59,023 nt of DNA, taken from contig SGZV01000006.1 in the NCBI GenBank assembly GCA_004321805.1, positions 1 through 59,023 on the forward strand, written 5' to 3'. This DNA is from an alpha proteobacterium HIMB59. GTDB lineage: Bacteria > Pseudomonadota > Alphaproteobacteria > HIMB59. Below the pieces are notes generated by a model that searched no databases, was not told the DNA's origin, and worked only from the letters and a program-made list of their open reading frames with translations. Each line of letters begins with the position of its first letter. Position 1 is the stretch's first letter. A program made the translations under genes and the position numbers. Below are positions 9,583 through 18,753 of this stretch, piece after piece.

Positions 9583-12092
9583 CGATTAGCTTTTAGGATC
9601 TTTTCAACATCTTCAATCGTTAAATTCTCACCGTCATAATCTGGTGGAATCTTATAATTCATAATACCAATTTTAAAATAGTATTTTCCCGTTTTCCCTT
9701 TATATAAATTTGCTTTCTGCCTTCTTCTTTTGAGTACACCTATTTCACGAACTTTATTTGTAGGTTTATTTTTTTTTATATCTATTAACTCTATAGCTTG
9801 ATCCAAACCAATTTCCAAAACATCAAACCTTTTCCCCAATGAAGCATAAATATCTAAATACTTAACATAGGGACCGTAAGCACCAATGTTAGTAATTACA
9901 GGCTCTTCTGTATTTGGATAATTCCCTAATGTTATTGGAAGTTTTATTAACTGACTTGCAATATTCATACCAATAGTGTTTTGGTCATAATGTTTAGGTA
10001 GTGTTACCCTTTTAGGCTTTTCCTCATCCATCTCCTTACCTAATTGCAAATAGTAACCATACGGACCCAGATGAACTGATATTTCTTTTTGAGAATCGGC
10101 ATCAATTCCTAAAGCTCTAGGAAATGTAATAATTTCATCACCTTCTCTATTTTTAGGATTAATCTCTTTCACAAAGGCACCAATAGATATAGTGAATTTG
10201 CAAGTAGGGTAGTTTGAGCAACCAATAAAGCCTCCCATTTTTCCTACTTTTACACCTAAATTTCCATCGCAATTTTCTGTATTTGCCCATGAAGAACATT
10301 TAATATCAATATCACCCCCTATTTTTTTAAAAATTACAGGAGACAATTCATCATTAATGACATCTATAACTTCACGGTTGGGTTTTCCCATAACTTCATT
10401 TATGAAGAACTCAAAATCTTTCCAAAAATTTAATACTATTTTTTTCCATTCTGCTTTATCTGCAGCAACATCATCAAGTTGATTCTCTAAATCTGCTGTA
10501 AACTTATACTCTAAAAATTTTTTAAAATAGTTACATAAAAATACATTCACAACTCTTCCGCGATCATTCAGAATAAAAGATTTTCCACTCTTTAAAACAT
10601 AGCCTCTATTAACTATTGTTTGAATTATAGATGCATAAGTTGACGGTCTTCCAATTTCTAGTTCCTCTAATTTTTTAACAAGGCTTGCATCAGTATATCT
10701 GGAGGGTGGAGATGTGAATGATTCTAATACCTCAACATCATCTACTTTGTATTTGTCATTTTCCTTTAAATTATCAAGAAGAGAAATTATTTGTTCTTCA
10801 TCCTCTTCTTGAAGATTATAAACTTTTTTATAACCATCAAATATCAATTTTCCTAAGGTAGCTTTAAGGGTAATGTTTTGTTCTTCACATTCAATCTGGA
10901 GAGAGTTTTGATTAGTTTGTGCATTAGACATCTGTGAAGCGATTGTTCTTTTCCATATTAAATCATAAAGTTTAAACTGTTCTTCACTTAAAAATTGTTT
11001 GATGTCATCTGGCTTAATTGAAATGTCAGTTGGTCTAATGGCCTCATGGGCCTCTTGTGCATTCTTCTTCTTGGATTTATATTCAACAGGATCTTTAGGT
11101 AAATATTTGTCACCGTAGTCTTTTTGAATATTTTCTCTAAGTATATCAATTGAGTCTTTTGATAGAGTTATGCTATCTGTTCTCATGTAAGTAATGAGAG
11201 CTATTGTTTCTTTATTAATATCAACACCCATATAGAGGCCTTGGGCTATTGTCATTGTTTGACTTGCACTAAAATTTAATTGGCTATTAGCGGTTTGTTG
11301 TAAAGTTGAAGTGTTAAAAGGTGCTCTTGGCTTACGAAAAATGGTCTTTTCTTCAATTTTTTTGATAAAAAAATTATTTGAATTAAGATATTTTTTTGCC
11401 TTATTTGCTAAATTTTCATCTTTAAAAAATAATTTATCTACTTTTTGTCCTTCTAAAGTAGTAATTGTGGTATCAAGTTTTGCTCCATTAATTTGACCAT
11501 GAACATTGAGTTTATAAAATTTTTCGGGTTCAAATTGCTCAATTTCAATTTCTTTTTCATATATTAAGCGAACTGCTACAGACTGAACCCTTCCTGCAGA
11601 TCGACTCCCTGGCATTTTTCTCCAAAGTACAGGAGAAAGACTGTAACCAGCTAAGTAATCAAGACTTCTTCTCGCTAAATAAGCTGATACCAAATTATCA
11701 TCAACTTTTCGAGCATCATCAAAGCTTTTTATAACCGCACTTTTAGTAATTTCATTAAAAGTAATTCTTTCAAATTTTTCTTTATCTATTTTTTTCTCAA
11801 GAGATTTAACTAAATGCCATGTGATAGCTTCACCTTCTCGATCAGGGTCCGTAGCTAAATATATTTTTTCATAACCGTTTGCTTTTTTTTCAATGTTTTC
11901 AAGCATCTTTAGTCCTGCTGTAGTAGTTTCCCAATTGAGCTCTACATCGCTATAGTCATCAGAAACTTTTACACCATCTTTTTTTGCTAAATCACGAAAA
12001 TGGCCTACAGTTGCTATTACTTCAAAATCATTGCCAAGATATTTATTTATTGTTTTTGCTTTCGCTGGTGACTCTACAACTAATAAGTTCAT
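9579..12092 (-). CDS. topA: DNA topoisomerase I
   Basis: Type IA topoisomerase that relaxes negative supercoils. The N-terminal TOPRIM domain starts with LVVESPAKAKTINKYLG; the catalytic tyrosine is Y302 in TYMRTDS. After the four-domain core there is a four-cysteine zinc ribbon (about residues 598-630, containing GGFIGCSNYPTCKF) and C-terminal repeat domains typical of alphaproteobacterial TopA. The 837-residue length is normal. It is the last gene of a minus-strand run ruvX-pyrB-plsY-topA and ends convergently with aspS, overlapping by 4 bases. Confidence 0.97.
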   Translation of the reverse strand: MNLLVVESPAKAKTINKYLGNDFEVIATVGHFRDLAKKDGVKVSDDYSDVELNWETTTAGLKMLENIEKKANGYEKIYLATDPDREGEAITWHLVKSLEKKIDKEKFERITFNEITKSAVIKSFDDARKVDDNLVSAYLARRSLDYLAGYSLSPVLWRKMPGSRSAGRVQSVAVRLIYEKEIEIEQFEPEKFYKLNVHGQINGAKLDTTITTLEGQKVDKLFFKDENLANKAKKYLNSNNFFIKKIEEKTIFRKPRAPFNTSTLQQTANSQLNFSASQTMTIAQGLYMGVDINKETIALITYMRTDSITLSKDSIDILRENIQKDYGDKYLPKDPVEYKSKKKNAQEAHEAIRPTDISIKPDDIKQFLSEEQFKLYDLIWKRTIASQMSNAQTNQNSLQIECEEQNITLKATLGKLIFDGYKKVYNLQEEDEEQIISLLDNLKENDKYKVDDVEVLESFTSPPSRYTDASLVKKLEELEIGRPSTYASIIQTIVNRGYVLKSGKSFILNDRGRVVNVFLCNYFKKFLEYKFTADLENQLDDVAADKAEWKKIVLNFWKDFEFFINEVMGKPNREVIDVINDELSPVIFKKIGGDIDIKCSSWANTENCDGNLGVKVGKMGGFIGCSNYPTCKFTISIGAFVKEINPKNREGDEIITFPRALGIDADSQKEISVHLGPYGYYLQLGKEMDEEKPKRVTLPKHYDQNTIGMNIASQLIKLPITLGNYPNTEEPVITNIGAYGPYVKYLDIYASLGKRFDVLEIGLDQAIELIDIKKNKPTNKVREIGVLKRRRQKANLYKGKTGKYYFKIGIMNYKIPPDYDGENLTIEDVEKILKANR

Positions 12093-12093
12093 T

Positions 12094-12678
12094 TTATAAA
12101 TCTATCTTATTTTCCTGCCCTTTTATTAATCTCTTAATATTAGAAGAGTGTTTTAAAAATATTAAAACAAATAATAGAAGGATAATTCCTTTATTTAAGG
12201 TGCCATAAATAAAAATTAATTCGTATGATGTCAAAACAAATATTGACAAAAGAGCTCCAAAAGATGAAAGTTTGCTAAATTTTACGACTAAAAGCCAAAT
12301 AATCATTGAAAATATTGTAGGTATTGGCATTAAAAGAAGATTGCCACCAAAAAAACAAGCCACACCTTTACCTCCTTTAAATTTCAGCCAAATAGGAAAA
12401 ATGTGACCAATTATTGAAACCAAGAAAAAAATAAATTTATACTCATTGAATAGATTTGGATTTAAATACTGAATCATAGTTAATGCTATTATGGGTTTAA
12501 TGGCATCTAGGATAAGTACTAAGATTCCTGCTTTTTTTGAGACACTTCTATAAACATTTGTAGCTCCAATATTTCCTGAACCAGTTTGAGTGATATCTTT
12601 ATTTATTAGAATTTTAGTAATTATTTTTCCAAAAGGAACTGAGCCTATCAAATAAGCGAAAAATAATGAGATTATCAT
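12094..12678 (-). CDS. plsY: Acyl-phosphate:glycerol-3-phosphate acyltransferase PlsY
   Basis: Inner-membrane enzyme that makes lysophosphatidate from acyl-phosphate and glycerol-3-phosphate; it uses the acyl-phosphate product of PlsX (encoded at 32427). Five hydrophobic segments and the three PlsY motifs are visible: GSVPFG, the TGSGNIGATNVYR loop near residue 32-44, and KGGKGVA near 102. The 194-residue length is standard. It overlaps the pyrB stop by one base and precedes topA by one base. Confidence 0.95.
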   Translation of the reverse strand: MIISLFFAYLIGSVPFGKIITKILINKDITQTGSGNIGATNVYRSVSKKAGILVLILDAIKPIIALTMIQYLNPNLFNEYKFIFFLVSIIGHIFPIWLKFKGGKGVACFFGGNLLLMPIPTIFSMIIWLLVVKFSKLSSFGALLSIFVLTSYELIFIYGTLNKGIILLLFVLIFLKHSSNIKRLIKGQENKIDL

Positions 12679-13571
12679 TATTTAAGTAAATATTTTAAAC
12701 AAGCCATCCTAAGATAAACACCCATTTCTACTTGATTAAGGATCAAAGACTTAGGATAATTATCTAAAACATTATCACTAATTTCAATATTTCTATTTAC
12801 TGGTCCAGGGTGCATAAGATAGGGTTTGCTTGAAAGATGCTCAGACAACAAACAATAATCTTTTTTAAAAGAGTTCATCATATTTTTTCCATTTTTTGGT
12901 ATTCTTTCTTTTTGAACTCTAAGCATCATTAATACATCTAAATCATTAATTTTTTTTAAATTTTTATGGTAAATAATATTTGGGTTAATTTTATTAACCT
13001 CATTTTTATCAATAAAATAACTTGGTGCAATGAGATGTAACTTGTACCCAAGTTTTGTGAAAAGCTTGATATTTGAATGTGCAACTCGACTGTGTTTAAT
13101 ATCACCACATAATCCAATAGAAATTTTTTTATTTTTATAAATTGATTTAATAACACAAAAATCAAGTAGAGCTTGGGTAGGGTGTTCATTGGTGCCATCT
13201 CCTGCATTAATAACAGGAATATTTAAATGTTTAGAAATATTTTGAGGTGAGAAATTAGTTTTATCTCTAATTATTAATGCATCAGGTTTCATGCTAATAA
13301 GAGTATTCATGGTATCTGTAAATGTCTCGCCTTTAGATAAAGAACTCTTCTCAAAGTTTATATTTATAGAATTATATCCAAGTTTTTTTGCAGCTAATTC
13401 AAAACTTACTGTAGTTCTCGTGGAAGGTTCCAAGAATAAGTTAAAAATATTTTTAGAATTTTTTGCAACCTGGATTTTTTTAGAATTTTTAAATTTGATT
13501 GCTTGGTTGGAAATTAGATTGATATCTTTAACTGAGAGATCATCTATAGACGTGATGTTTTTATTTACCAC
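12678..13571 (-). CDS. pyrB: Aspartate carbamoyltransferase catalytic subunit
   Basis: Joins carbamoyl phosphate and aspartate in pyrimidine synthesis. The carbamoyl-phosphate loop FLEPSTRTTVSFE lies near residues 46-58, HPTQALLD near 130, and a C-terminal LMHPGPVNR aspartate-binding segment is present. The 297 residues are slightly below the usual 305-310. The start is GTG. In alphaproteobacteria pyrB is often followed by pyrC; here plsY and topA follow directly, so pyrC must be elsewhere. It overlaps ruvX by 11 bases. Confidence 0.95.
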   Translation of the reverse strand: MVNKNITSIDDLSVKDINLISNQAIKFKNSKKIQVAKNSKNIFNLFLEPSTRTTVSFELAAKKLGYNSININFEKSSLSKGETFTDTMNTLISMKPDALIIRDKTNFSPQNISKHLNIPVINAGDGTNEHPTQALLDFCVIKSIYKNKKISIGLCGDIKHSRVAHSNIKLFTKLGYKLHLIAPSYFIDKNEVNKINPNIIYHKNLKKINDLDVLMMLRVQKERIPKNGKNMMNSFKKDYCLLSEHLSSKPYLMHPGPVNRNIEISDNVLDNYPKSLILNQVEMGVYLRMACLKYLLK

Positions 13572-14007
13572 TAAGGGAGTTTCTATACAAAGTTAAAAAA
13601 TCATCAAGTATTAAACATGCGCTTTTCTCATGAGTGCTAATTTTAGATGTATTTTTTGCTGATTTATATGGCTTACTAGACAGCCTCTCATCAATGAAAA
13701 GAATAGGCAATGAGGTTATCTTCTCTATTTTTTTTGAAAATGTTAAGACATTTTCATTCATTTGTGATTCTGTTCCGTCAAAGTGATATGGCTTACCTAT
13801 AACAAGCCCATAAATATTCTCATTAACTAAAATAACATTTAGTTTATTGAGAATTTCTTCTTCAGTAAATGTTCCATAGGGTTTCGCTATAATGTTGTTG
13901 GGATCACTGATAGCTATACCAATATATTTTAGACCAAAATCTATGCTAAGAAATTTTTTAGCATAATTATTGCTTACTAAAAAATCTGATATAGTATCGA
14001 CGACCAT
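13561..14007 (-). CDS. ruvX: RuvX/YqgF family RNase H-fold nuclease, 16S rRNA maturation
   Basis: YqgF/RuvX proteins are RNase H-fold nucleases involved in trimming pre-16S rRNA. The core LSIDFGLKYIGIAISD is the first catalytic aspartate strand; VIGKPYHFDGTES and FIDERLSS carry the other acidic positions. The 148-residue form includes an N-terminal extension of about 20 residues before the core, as is common in alphaproteobacteria. Its ATG at 14007 is separated from the divergent gatC ATG at 14009 by a single base. Confidence 0.88.
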   Translation of the reverse strand: MVVDTISDFLVSNNYAKKFLSIDFGLKYIGIAISDPNNIIAKPYGTFTEEEILNKLNVILVNENIYGLVIGKPYHFDGTESQMNENVLTFSKKIEKITSLPILFIDERLSSKPYKSAKNTSKISTHEKSACLILDDFLTLYRNSLSGK

Positions 14008-14008
14008 T

Positions 14009-14290
14009 ATGAGTGATATTGATATTAAAAGAATTTCTTATTTAGCAAAGCTAAAATTACCATTGGAAAAAGAAACATTTTATGCCAATTCTCTTAAAGA
14101 TATCATCAAATGGGTAGATAATTTGAAAGAAATAGATACATCAGATGTTAAGCCTCTTCACAATGTCACTGAGTCTACTGAGTCCATCAGAGCAGATGAA
14201 ATCAAAAAAGATAATTCAGTAGATGATGTTTTAAATAATGCTCCAGAAAGGGCCAATAATTTTTTTAAAGTTCCCAAAGTAGTTGAATAA
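14009..14290 (+). CDS. gatC: Aspartyl/glutamyl-tRNA amidotransferase subunit C
   Basis: Small subunit that stabilises GatA-GatB in the complex that amidates Asp-tRNA-Asn or Glu-tRNA-Gln. The protein starting MSDIDIKRISYLAKL matches the GatC N-terminus, and the C-terminal stretch with PERANNFFKVPKVVE is the family signature. I prefer the ATG at 14009; an upstream ATG at 13970 in the same frame would overlap ruvX and add 13 residues unlike GatC. The gene abuts gatA with no gap. Confidence 0.92.
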   Translation: MSDIDIKRISYLAKLKLPLEKETFYANSLKDIIKWVDNLKEIDTSDVKPLHNVTESTESIRADEIKKDNSVDDVLNNAPERANNFFKVPKVVE

Positions 14291-15733
14291 GTGAAGCAAT
14301 CAATTAGTCAAATTAAAAAATCCTTAATGGATAAAAAAATAGGAGTAGCTGAGCTTTACTCTGAATATGCTAACAAAGCAAAAGCTAATCTTAATAATAG
14401 CTATAATTATGTTATTGATGATGATGAAAATAAATTGTTCATTGAGCAATCTCAACAAAGATATGCCTCTGGTGATAATCTATCTTTGGATGGTATCCCT
14501 TTAGGAATTAAAGACCTTTTTTGTACTAAAGGAATTAAGACTTCTGCTTCTTCGAAAATATTAAGTAATTTTATCCCTCAATATGAGTCTTTTGTCACTA
14601 AACAATTATTAAATAGTGGATCAATTTTTATTGGTAAAAATAATTGTGATGAATTTGCTATGGGCTCATCCAATGAGACAAGTCATTTTGGCCCTGTAAT
14701 AAATCCTTGGAGGAGCAAAACTTCACCAGACGATGATCTGGTGCCAGGTGGTTCCTCTGGAGGTTCTGCAGCAGCAGTAGCAGAGGGTTCATGTGTTGCA
14801 TCAATGGGAACTGATACTGGTGGCTCAATTAGACAGCCAGCAAGTTTATGTGGAATAGTTGGGTTAAAGCCAACTTTTGGCTCTTGCTCCAGATGGGGGA
14901 TCGTAGCGTTTGCTTCAAGCCTTGATCAAGCAGGTCCTCTCACAAATTGTGTTGAAGATGCTGGACATATTTTGAATGCCATCAATAAACATGATTTTAA
15001 TGACACTACCTCCTCAAACCATAAAAGAGAAGATTATGTTTCGGAGATACATGAAAAAATGGAAGGCAAGATTAAAATTGGTATTCCTTCGGATTATTTA
15101 ATTGATGTTAATCAAGATATTTTAAACCAAATAGAAAATACTAAAAAAGTTTTATCTAAACATGAAATAGAATTTATTGATGTAAAATTTACAACTACAG
15201 ATTTCGCTTTATCTACATATTATATCATTGCACCTGCTGAAGCTTCATCCAATCTTGCAAGATATGATGGAATTCGTTTTGGGGTTCGTGAAGATGGGGA
15301 GTCTTTAGATGATATTTATCTTAACTCTCGAACTCAAGGTTTTGGAGACGAGGTTACTAGAAGAATTCTTATCGGTACGTATGTACTATCTGCTGGTTAT
15401 TATGATGCTTATTATAGACAGGCACAAAAAGTAAGAAGACTAATCAAAGATGACTTTCAAAGAGTTTTTAATGAAGTTGATTTTATTTTAACCCCAACTA
15501 CCCCAAATGAAGCGTTTAAAATCGGAGATAAGCTTGATCCAATTTCTATGTATAAAAATGATATTTATACTGTACCTACTAGCTTAGCAGGACTTCCTGG
15601 AATATCTATCCCCTCTGGTCTGAGTTCAAATGGATTACCGTTAGGCATTCAATTAATTGGGAACTATTTTAAGGAAAAACAATTGTTACAGCTTGCAGCT
15701 TTAGCCGAAAAGGAATTAGCGTTTAATGAATAA
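14291..15733 (+). CDS. gatA: Aspartyl/glutamyl-tRNA amidotransferase subunit A
   Basis: Amidase subunit that releases ammonia from glutamine for tRNA-dependent amidation. The amidase-signature Lys-Ser-Ser triad is present: the lysine in GIKDLF (about residue 74), the cis-serine in PGGSSGGSAAAVAEG, and the nucleophilic serine in GTDTGGSIRQPAS. The 480-residue length is normal. The start is GTG. It overlaps gatB by 8 bases, indicating coupled translation of gatC-A-B. Confidence 0.97.
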   Translation: MKQSISQIKKSLMDKKIGVAELYSEYANKAKANLNNSYNYVIDDDENKLFIEQSQQRYASGDNLSLDGIPLGIKDLFCTKGIKTSASSKILSNFIPQYESFVTKQLLNSGSIFIGKNNCDEFAMGSSNETSHFGPVINPWRSKTSPDDDLVPGGSSGGSAAAVAEGSCVASMGTDTGGSIRQPASLCGIVGLKPTFGSCSRWGIVAFASSLDQAGPLTNCVEDAGHILNAINKHDFNDTTSSNHKREDYVSEIHEKMEGKIKIGIPSDYLIDVNQDILNQIENTKKVLSKHEIEFIDVKFTTTDFALSTYYIIAPAEASSNLARYDGIRFGVREDGESLDDIYLNSRTQGFGDEVTRRILIGTYVLSAGYYDAYYRQAQKVRRLIKDDFQRVFNEVDFILTPTTPNEAFKIGDKLDPISMYKNDIYTVPTSLAGLPGISIPSGLSSNGLPLGIQLIGNYFKEKQLLQLAALAEKELAFNE

Positions 15734-17162
15734 TAAATGGGAAATGGTCATAGGACTAGAGGTGCATGCTCAATTAAAAACTTCTTCAAAATTATTTTCA
15801 TCATCTCCAAATCAATTTGGTTCGGAACCTAATGAAAATGTCAATTTTATAGACTCTGGAATGCCCGGTATGTTGCCAGTATTAAATTATGGTTGTATTG
15901 AAAAAGCTATTAAAACTGGATTTGCTCTAGATTTTACAATTAATAAATATTCGGTTTTTGAACGAAAAAATTATTTTTATCCTGATTTACCTCAAGGCTA
16001 TCAAATAAGTCAATTTGAATTTCCAATTCTTACTGAAGGATTCATTAATATAGATGCAGATGAAAGACAAAAAAAAATTAGAATTGAAAGAGCTCATTTA
16101 GAACAAGATGCTGGCAAAAGTATCCACGATATAGACCCAAAATATAGCTTTATTGATCTAAATAGGGTAGGAACTCCCTTACTAGAAATTGTTTCATATC
16201 CTGATTTATCCTCGGCTGATGAGGTTGTGAATTACATGTCATCATTAAGACAAATTCTGATGTACATAGATGTGTGCGATGGCAACATGCAAGAGGGATC
16301 TCTTAGAGCAGATGTAAATTTATCTGTCAGGAAACCAGGAGAAGATCTTGGAACAAGATGTGAAATTAAAAATTTAAATTCATTTAAATTTATAAGACAG
16401 GCTATCGAATATGAGTTTCAAAGACAGATTGAAATATTAGAAAATGGTGGCACCATTGAACAAAATACAATGTTATTTGATACTTCCTCTGGTGAAACAA
16501 GAGCTATGAGAAGTAAGGAGTTTTCTCATGACTATCGTTATTTTCCTGATCCTGACCTTTTGCCGGTAAATATCACTCAAGAACAAATTGATAAAATTAA
16601 ACCTACTTTGGAAGAGCTCCCTCATGAAAAACTAGAGCGATATATAAATGAATTTAAAATAGAAAAGAATATCTCAAAAATAATAATTTCAGAAAAAGAC
16701 AATACAAAAGTTTTTGAAAAAATGATTTCTGAAACTGATGTATCTCCTAAGGTAATAGCAAGTTGGTTAGTTGGAGATATATTTGCTTACGTTAAAGAAA
16801 ATAATTTTGAAGTTCTTGATCTTTTAGATAGAACTAAATTAATTATGGATCTTTTAAAATTAGTTAGCGAGGATGTAATTTCTAACAAAGCGGGGAAAGA
16901 AATTCTTCCTAAGGTATTGTCTGGTGAGGGAAACCCAAATGAACTAGTCAAAGAAATGGGACTTGAGCAAGTCTCTGATACTTCTGAATTAGAAAAAATA
17001 ATTGATGAAGCACTAGTTGGAGAGGATGAAAATATAGCTAAATTTCAAGGTGGTTCAGATAGAGTTCTAGGATACTTTGTTGGAAAATGTTTAAAGGCCT
17101 CAAAGGGTAAGGGTAATCCAAAATTAATTAATAAAATACTCATAGAAAAGCTCCAAAAATAA
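15726..17162 (+). CDS. gatB: Aspartyl/glutamyl-tRNA amidotransferase subunit B
   Basis: Kinase and tRNA-binding subunit that phosphorylates the mischarged Asp or Glu before amidation. GLEVHAQLKTSSKLFSS at the start, LNRVGTPLLEIVS and MQEGSLRADVN are GatB hallmarks; the C-terminal helical YqeY-like tail (about 330-478) is complete. It is the last gene of gatCAB. The following 100 bases up to tRNA-Ser contain nested inverted repeats (see separate entry). Confidence 0.97.
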   Translation: MNNKWEMVIGLEVHAQLKTSSKLFSSSPNQFGSEPNENVNFIDSGMPGMLPVLNYGCIEKAIKTGFALDFTINKYSVFERKNYFYPDLPQGYQISQFEFPILTEGFINIDADERQKKIRIERAHLEQDAGKSIHDIDPKYSFIDLNRVGTPLLEIVSYPDLSSADEVVNYMSSLRQILMYIDVCDGNMQEGSLRADVNLSVRKPGEDLGTRCEIKNLNSFKFIRQAIEYEFQRQIEILENGGTIEQNTMLFDTSSGETRAMRSKEFSHDYRYFPDPDLLPVNITQEQIDKIKPTLEELPHEKLERYINEFKIEKNISKIIISEKDNTKVFEKMISETDVSPKVIASWLVGDIFAYVKENNFEVLDLLDRTKLIMDLLKLVSEDVISNKAGKEILPKVLSGEGNPNELVKEMGLEQVSDTSELEKIIDEALVGEDENIAKFQGGSDRVLGYFVGKCLKASKGKGNPKLINKILIEKLQK

Positions 17163-17188
17163 ATTTGATTTCTCAAAAATCTCAATAT

Positions 17189-17217
17189 TTGTGATATTAT
17201 GAATGACAATTTAGATA
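17189..17217 (+). promoter_or_regulatory. Possible sigma-70 promoter for tRNA-Ser
   Basis: TTGTGA (17189-17194) and TAGATA (17212-17217) are spaced by 17 bases; a GATAAT two bases further is an alternative -10. A start near 17225 would leave about 40 bases before the mature tRNA. It overlaps the inverted repeats. Only partial matches to consensus, in very AT-rich sequence. Confidence 0.3.
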
Positions 17218-17248
17218 ATTTGTCTATATTTCGGGCACAATAATATCA
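17192..17248. repeat. Nested inverted repeats between gatB and tRNA-Ser
   Basis: A perfect 9-base inverted repeat, TGATATTAT (17192-17200) and ATAATATCA (17240-17248), encloses a shorter one, GACAA (17205-17209) and TTGTC (17220-17224). If transcribed it could fold into a two-part hairpin ahead of the tRNA. There is no U-run after it, so it is not a classical terminator. In AT-rich DNA some of this is expected by chance. Confidence 0.4.
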
Positions 17249-17263
17249 TGAAGCATAACTCAC

Positions 17264-17355
17264 GGAGAGGTGGGTGAGTGGCTGAAACCAGCGGTTTGCT
17301 AAACCGCCGTATGACGCAAGTTGTACCGAGGGTTCGAATCCCTCTCTCTCCGCCA
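17264..17355 (+). tRNA. tRNA-Ser (anticodon GCU)
   Basis: A 92-base class II tRNA with long variable arm and encoded CCA. The acceptor GGAGAGG (17264-17270) pairs with TCTCTCC (17345-17351), with one G-U pair. The anticodon stem GCGGT/ACCGC encloses the loop TTGCTAA with anticodon GCT at 17298-17300. The T arm GAGGGTTCGAATCCCTC is canonical. It reads AGC/AGU serine codons. Confidence 0.97.
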
Positions 17356-17399
17356 AATAAATATATGCATTTGGAAAAAAAAAAGACAGAATAAACAAA

Positions 17400-18272
17400 A
17401 TGTTAAAAGGATCTATACCTGCAATTATTACACCCTTTTCAAAAGGGGAAGTGGATTATGACAGCTTTGAGAAGCTTTTAAAATGGCAAATCAAAGAGGG
17501 AATATCAGGGGTTACTGTCTGCGGTACAACAGGTGAGTCTCCAACTCTTTCTCATGATGAACATATGACGTTAGTTGAGTTTGCTATTAAAGTAGCGTCA
17601 AAAAAAATACCTGTAATTGCTGGTACAGGTTCAAATTCTACGAAAGAAGCTATTGAGTTTACGAAGCATGCCTATAAGTCAGGTGCAAATTATGGTCTTG
17701 TGGTTACACCCTATTACAATAAACCTAATCAATTAGGCTTAATAAATCATTTTAAAAAAATTGCCAAAGTCACTCCCTTAAAACAATTAATTTATAATAT
17801 TCCCGGAAGAAGCATTGTAGATTTATCTTATGAAAGTTTTAAAGAACTAAATAAAGTTTCTAATATCGTTGGAATAAAAGATGCTTCTAATGATTTATCT
17901 CGCCCCTTAGTTATGCGTACATTTATGAAAAAGGACTTTAATTATATTTCTGGAGAAGATGGAACTATTGCTGGCTACTTAGCTCAAGGTGGTCATGGCT
18001 GTATATCTGTGACAGCTAACGTTGCTCCTAAATTAACTTCAAAGCTTCATCATTATTGGCAAATTAAAAATTATAAAGAGTTTGATAAGGTTAACTTAAA
18101 ATTAGCCCCACTCTCTAAAATTTTATTCACTGAACCAAGTCCAACACCTGCAAAATATGCATTATCATTAATGGGAAAATGTTCTTCAGAGGTCAGATCA
18201 CCTTTAATTGGACTCTCGAATGATACTAAGAGACAAATAAAAAAAATAATTAAAGATTTAAATTTTATTTAA
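17400..18272 (+). CDS. dapA: 4-hydroxy-tetrahydrodipicolinate synthase
   Basis: First committed step of lysine and diaminopimelate synthesis, condensing pyruvate with aspartate semialdehyde. The Schiff-base lysine is K160 in VGIKDAS; the YNIPGR tyrosine loop and the CGTTGESPTL phosphate-like loop near residue 42 are intact. The 290-residue length is standard for the TIM-barrel family. The gene starts the long plus-strand run and abuts smpB directly. Confidence 0.96.
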   Translation: MLKGSIPAIITPFSKGEVDYDSFEKLLKWQIKEGISGVTVCGTTGESPTLSHDEHMTLVEFAIKVASKKIPVIAGTGSNSTKEAIEFTKHAYKSGANYGLVVTPYYNKPNQLGLINHFKKIAKVTPLKQLIYNIPGRSIVDLSYESFKELNKVSNIVGIKDASNDLSRPLVMRTFMKKDFNYISGEDGTIAGYLAQGGHGCISVTANVAPKLTSKLHHYWQIKNYKEFDKVNLKLAPLSKILFTEPSPTPAKYALSLMGKCSSEVRSPLIGLSNDTKRQIKKIIKDLNFI

Positions 18273-18710
18273 TTGGCTATTCAAAACCGTAGAGCTAAAT
18301 TCGATTACGACATTAAAGAAATTTATGTTGCTGGTTTAGTTTTAGAAAGCAATGAAGTTAAACCCCTCAGGCATGGGAAAGCATCAATTCAATCTAGTTT
18401 CATAAATGAGCAAAAAGGAGAGATATTTATCAATAATTTTGAAATTATTCCTGATAAAAAAAACTTCGATTCCAAAAAAAAAATAAGAACAGTAAAAAAA
18501 CTTCTTTTGAATAAAAGAGAGATTAGAAAAATTTTAGGTCTTTTAACCACAAAAGGGTATACAGCCATTCCTATGGAGATATTTTTCAATGAAAAAGGCC
18601 TAGCTAAAGTAAAATTTGGAGTAGGGGTGGGTAAAAAAAAATACGATAAAAGAGAGACTATCAAGCAAAGAGAATGGAGCAGGAAAAAACAAAGAATTAT
18701 GAATTATTAA
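18273..18710 (+). CDS. smpB: SsrA-binding protein SmpB
   Basis: Binds tmRNA and brings it to stalled ribosomes for trans-translation. The 145-residue protein has the OB-fold core with ESNEVKPLRHGKASI near residues 26-40, and the basic C-terminal tail KKKYDKRETIKQREW that enters the ribosomal channel. The start is a TTG immediately after the dapA stop. tmRNA itself is not in this window. Confidence 0.96.
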   Translation: MAIQNRRAKFDYDIKEIYVAGLVLESNEVKPLRHGKASIQSSFINEQKGEIFINNFEIIPDKKNFDSKKKIRTVKKLLLNKREIRKILGLLTTKGYTAIPMEIFFNEKGLAKVKFGVGVGKKKYDKRETIKQREWSRKKQRIMNY

Positions 18711-18753
18711 TTATTCTCTTGAATTTTTTGTCAGTATTTCATATAAACCTTTC

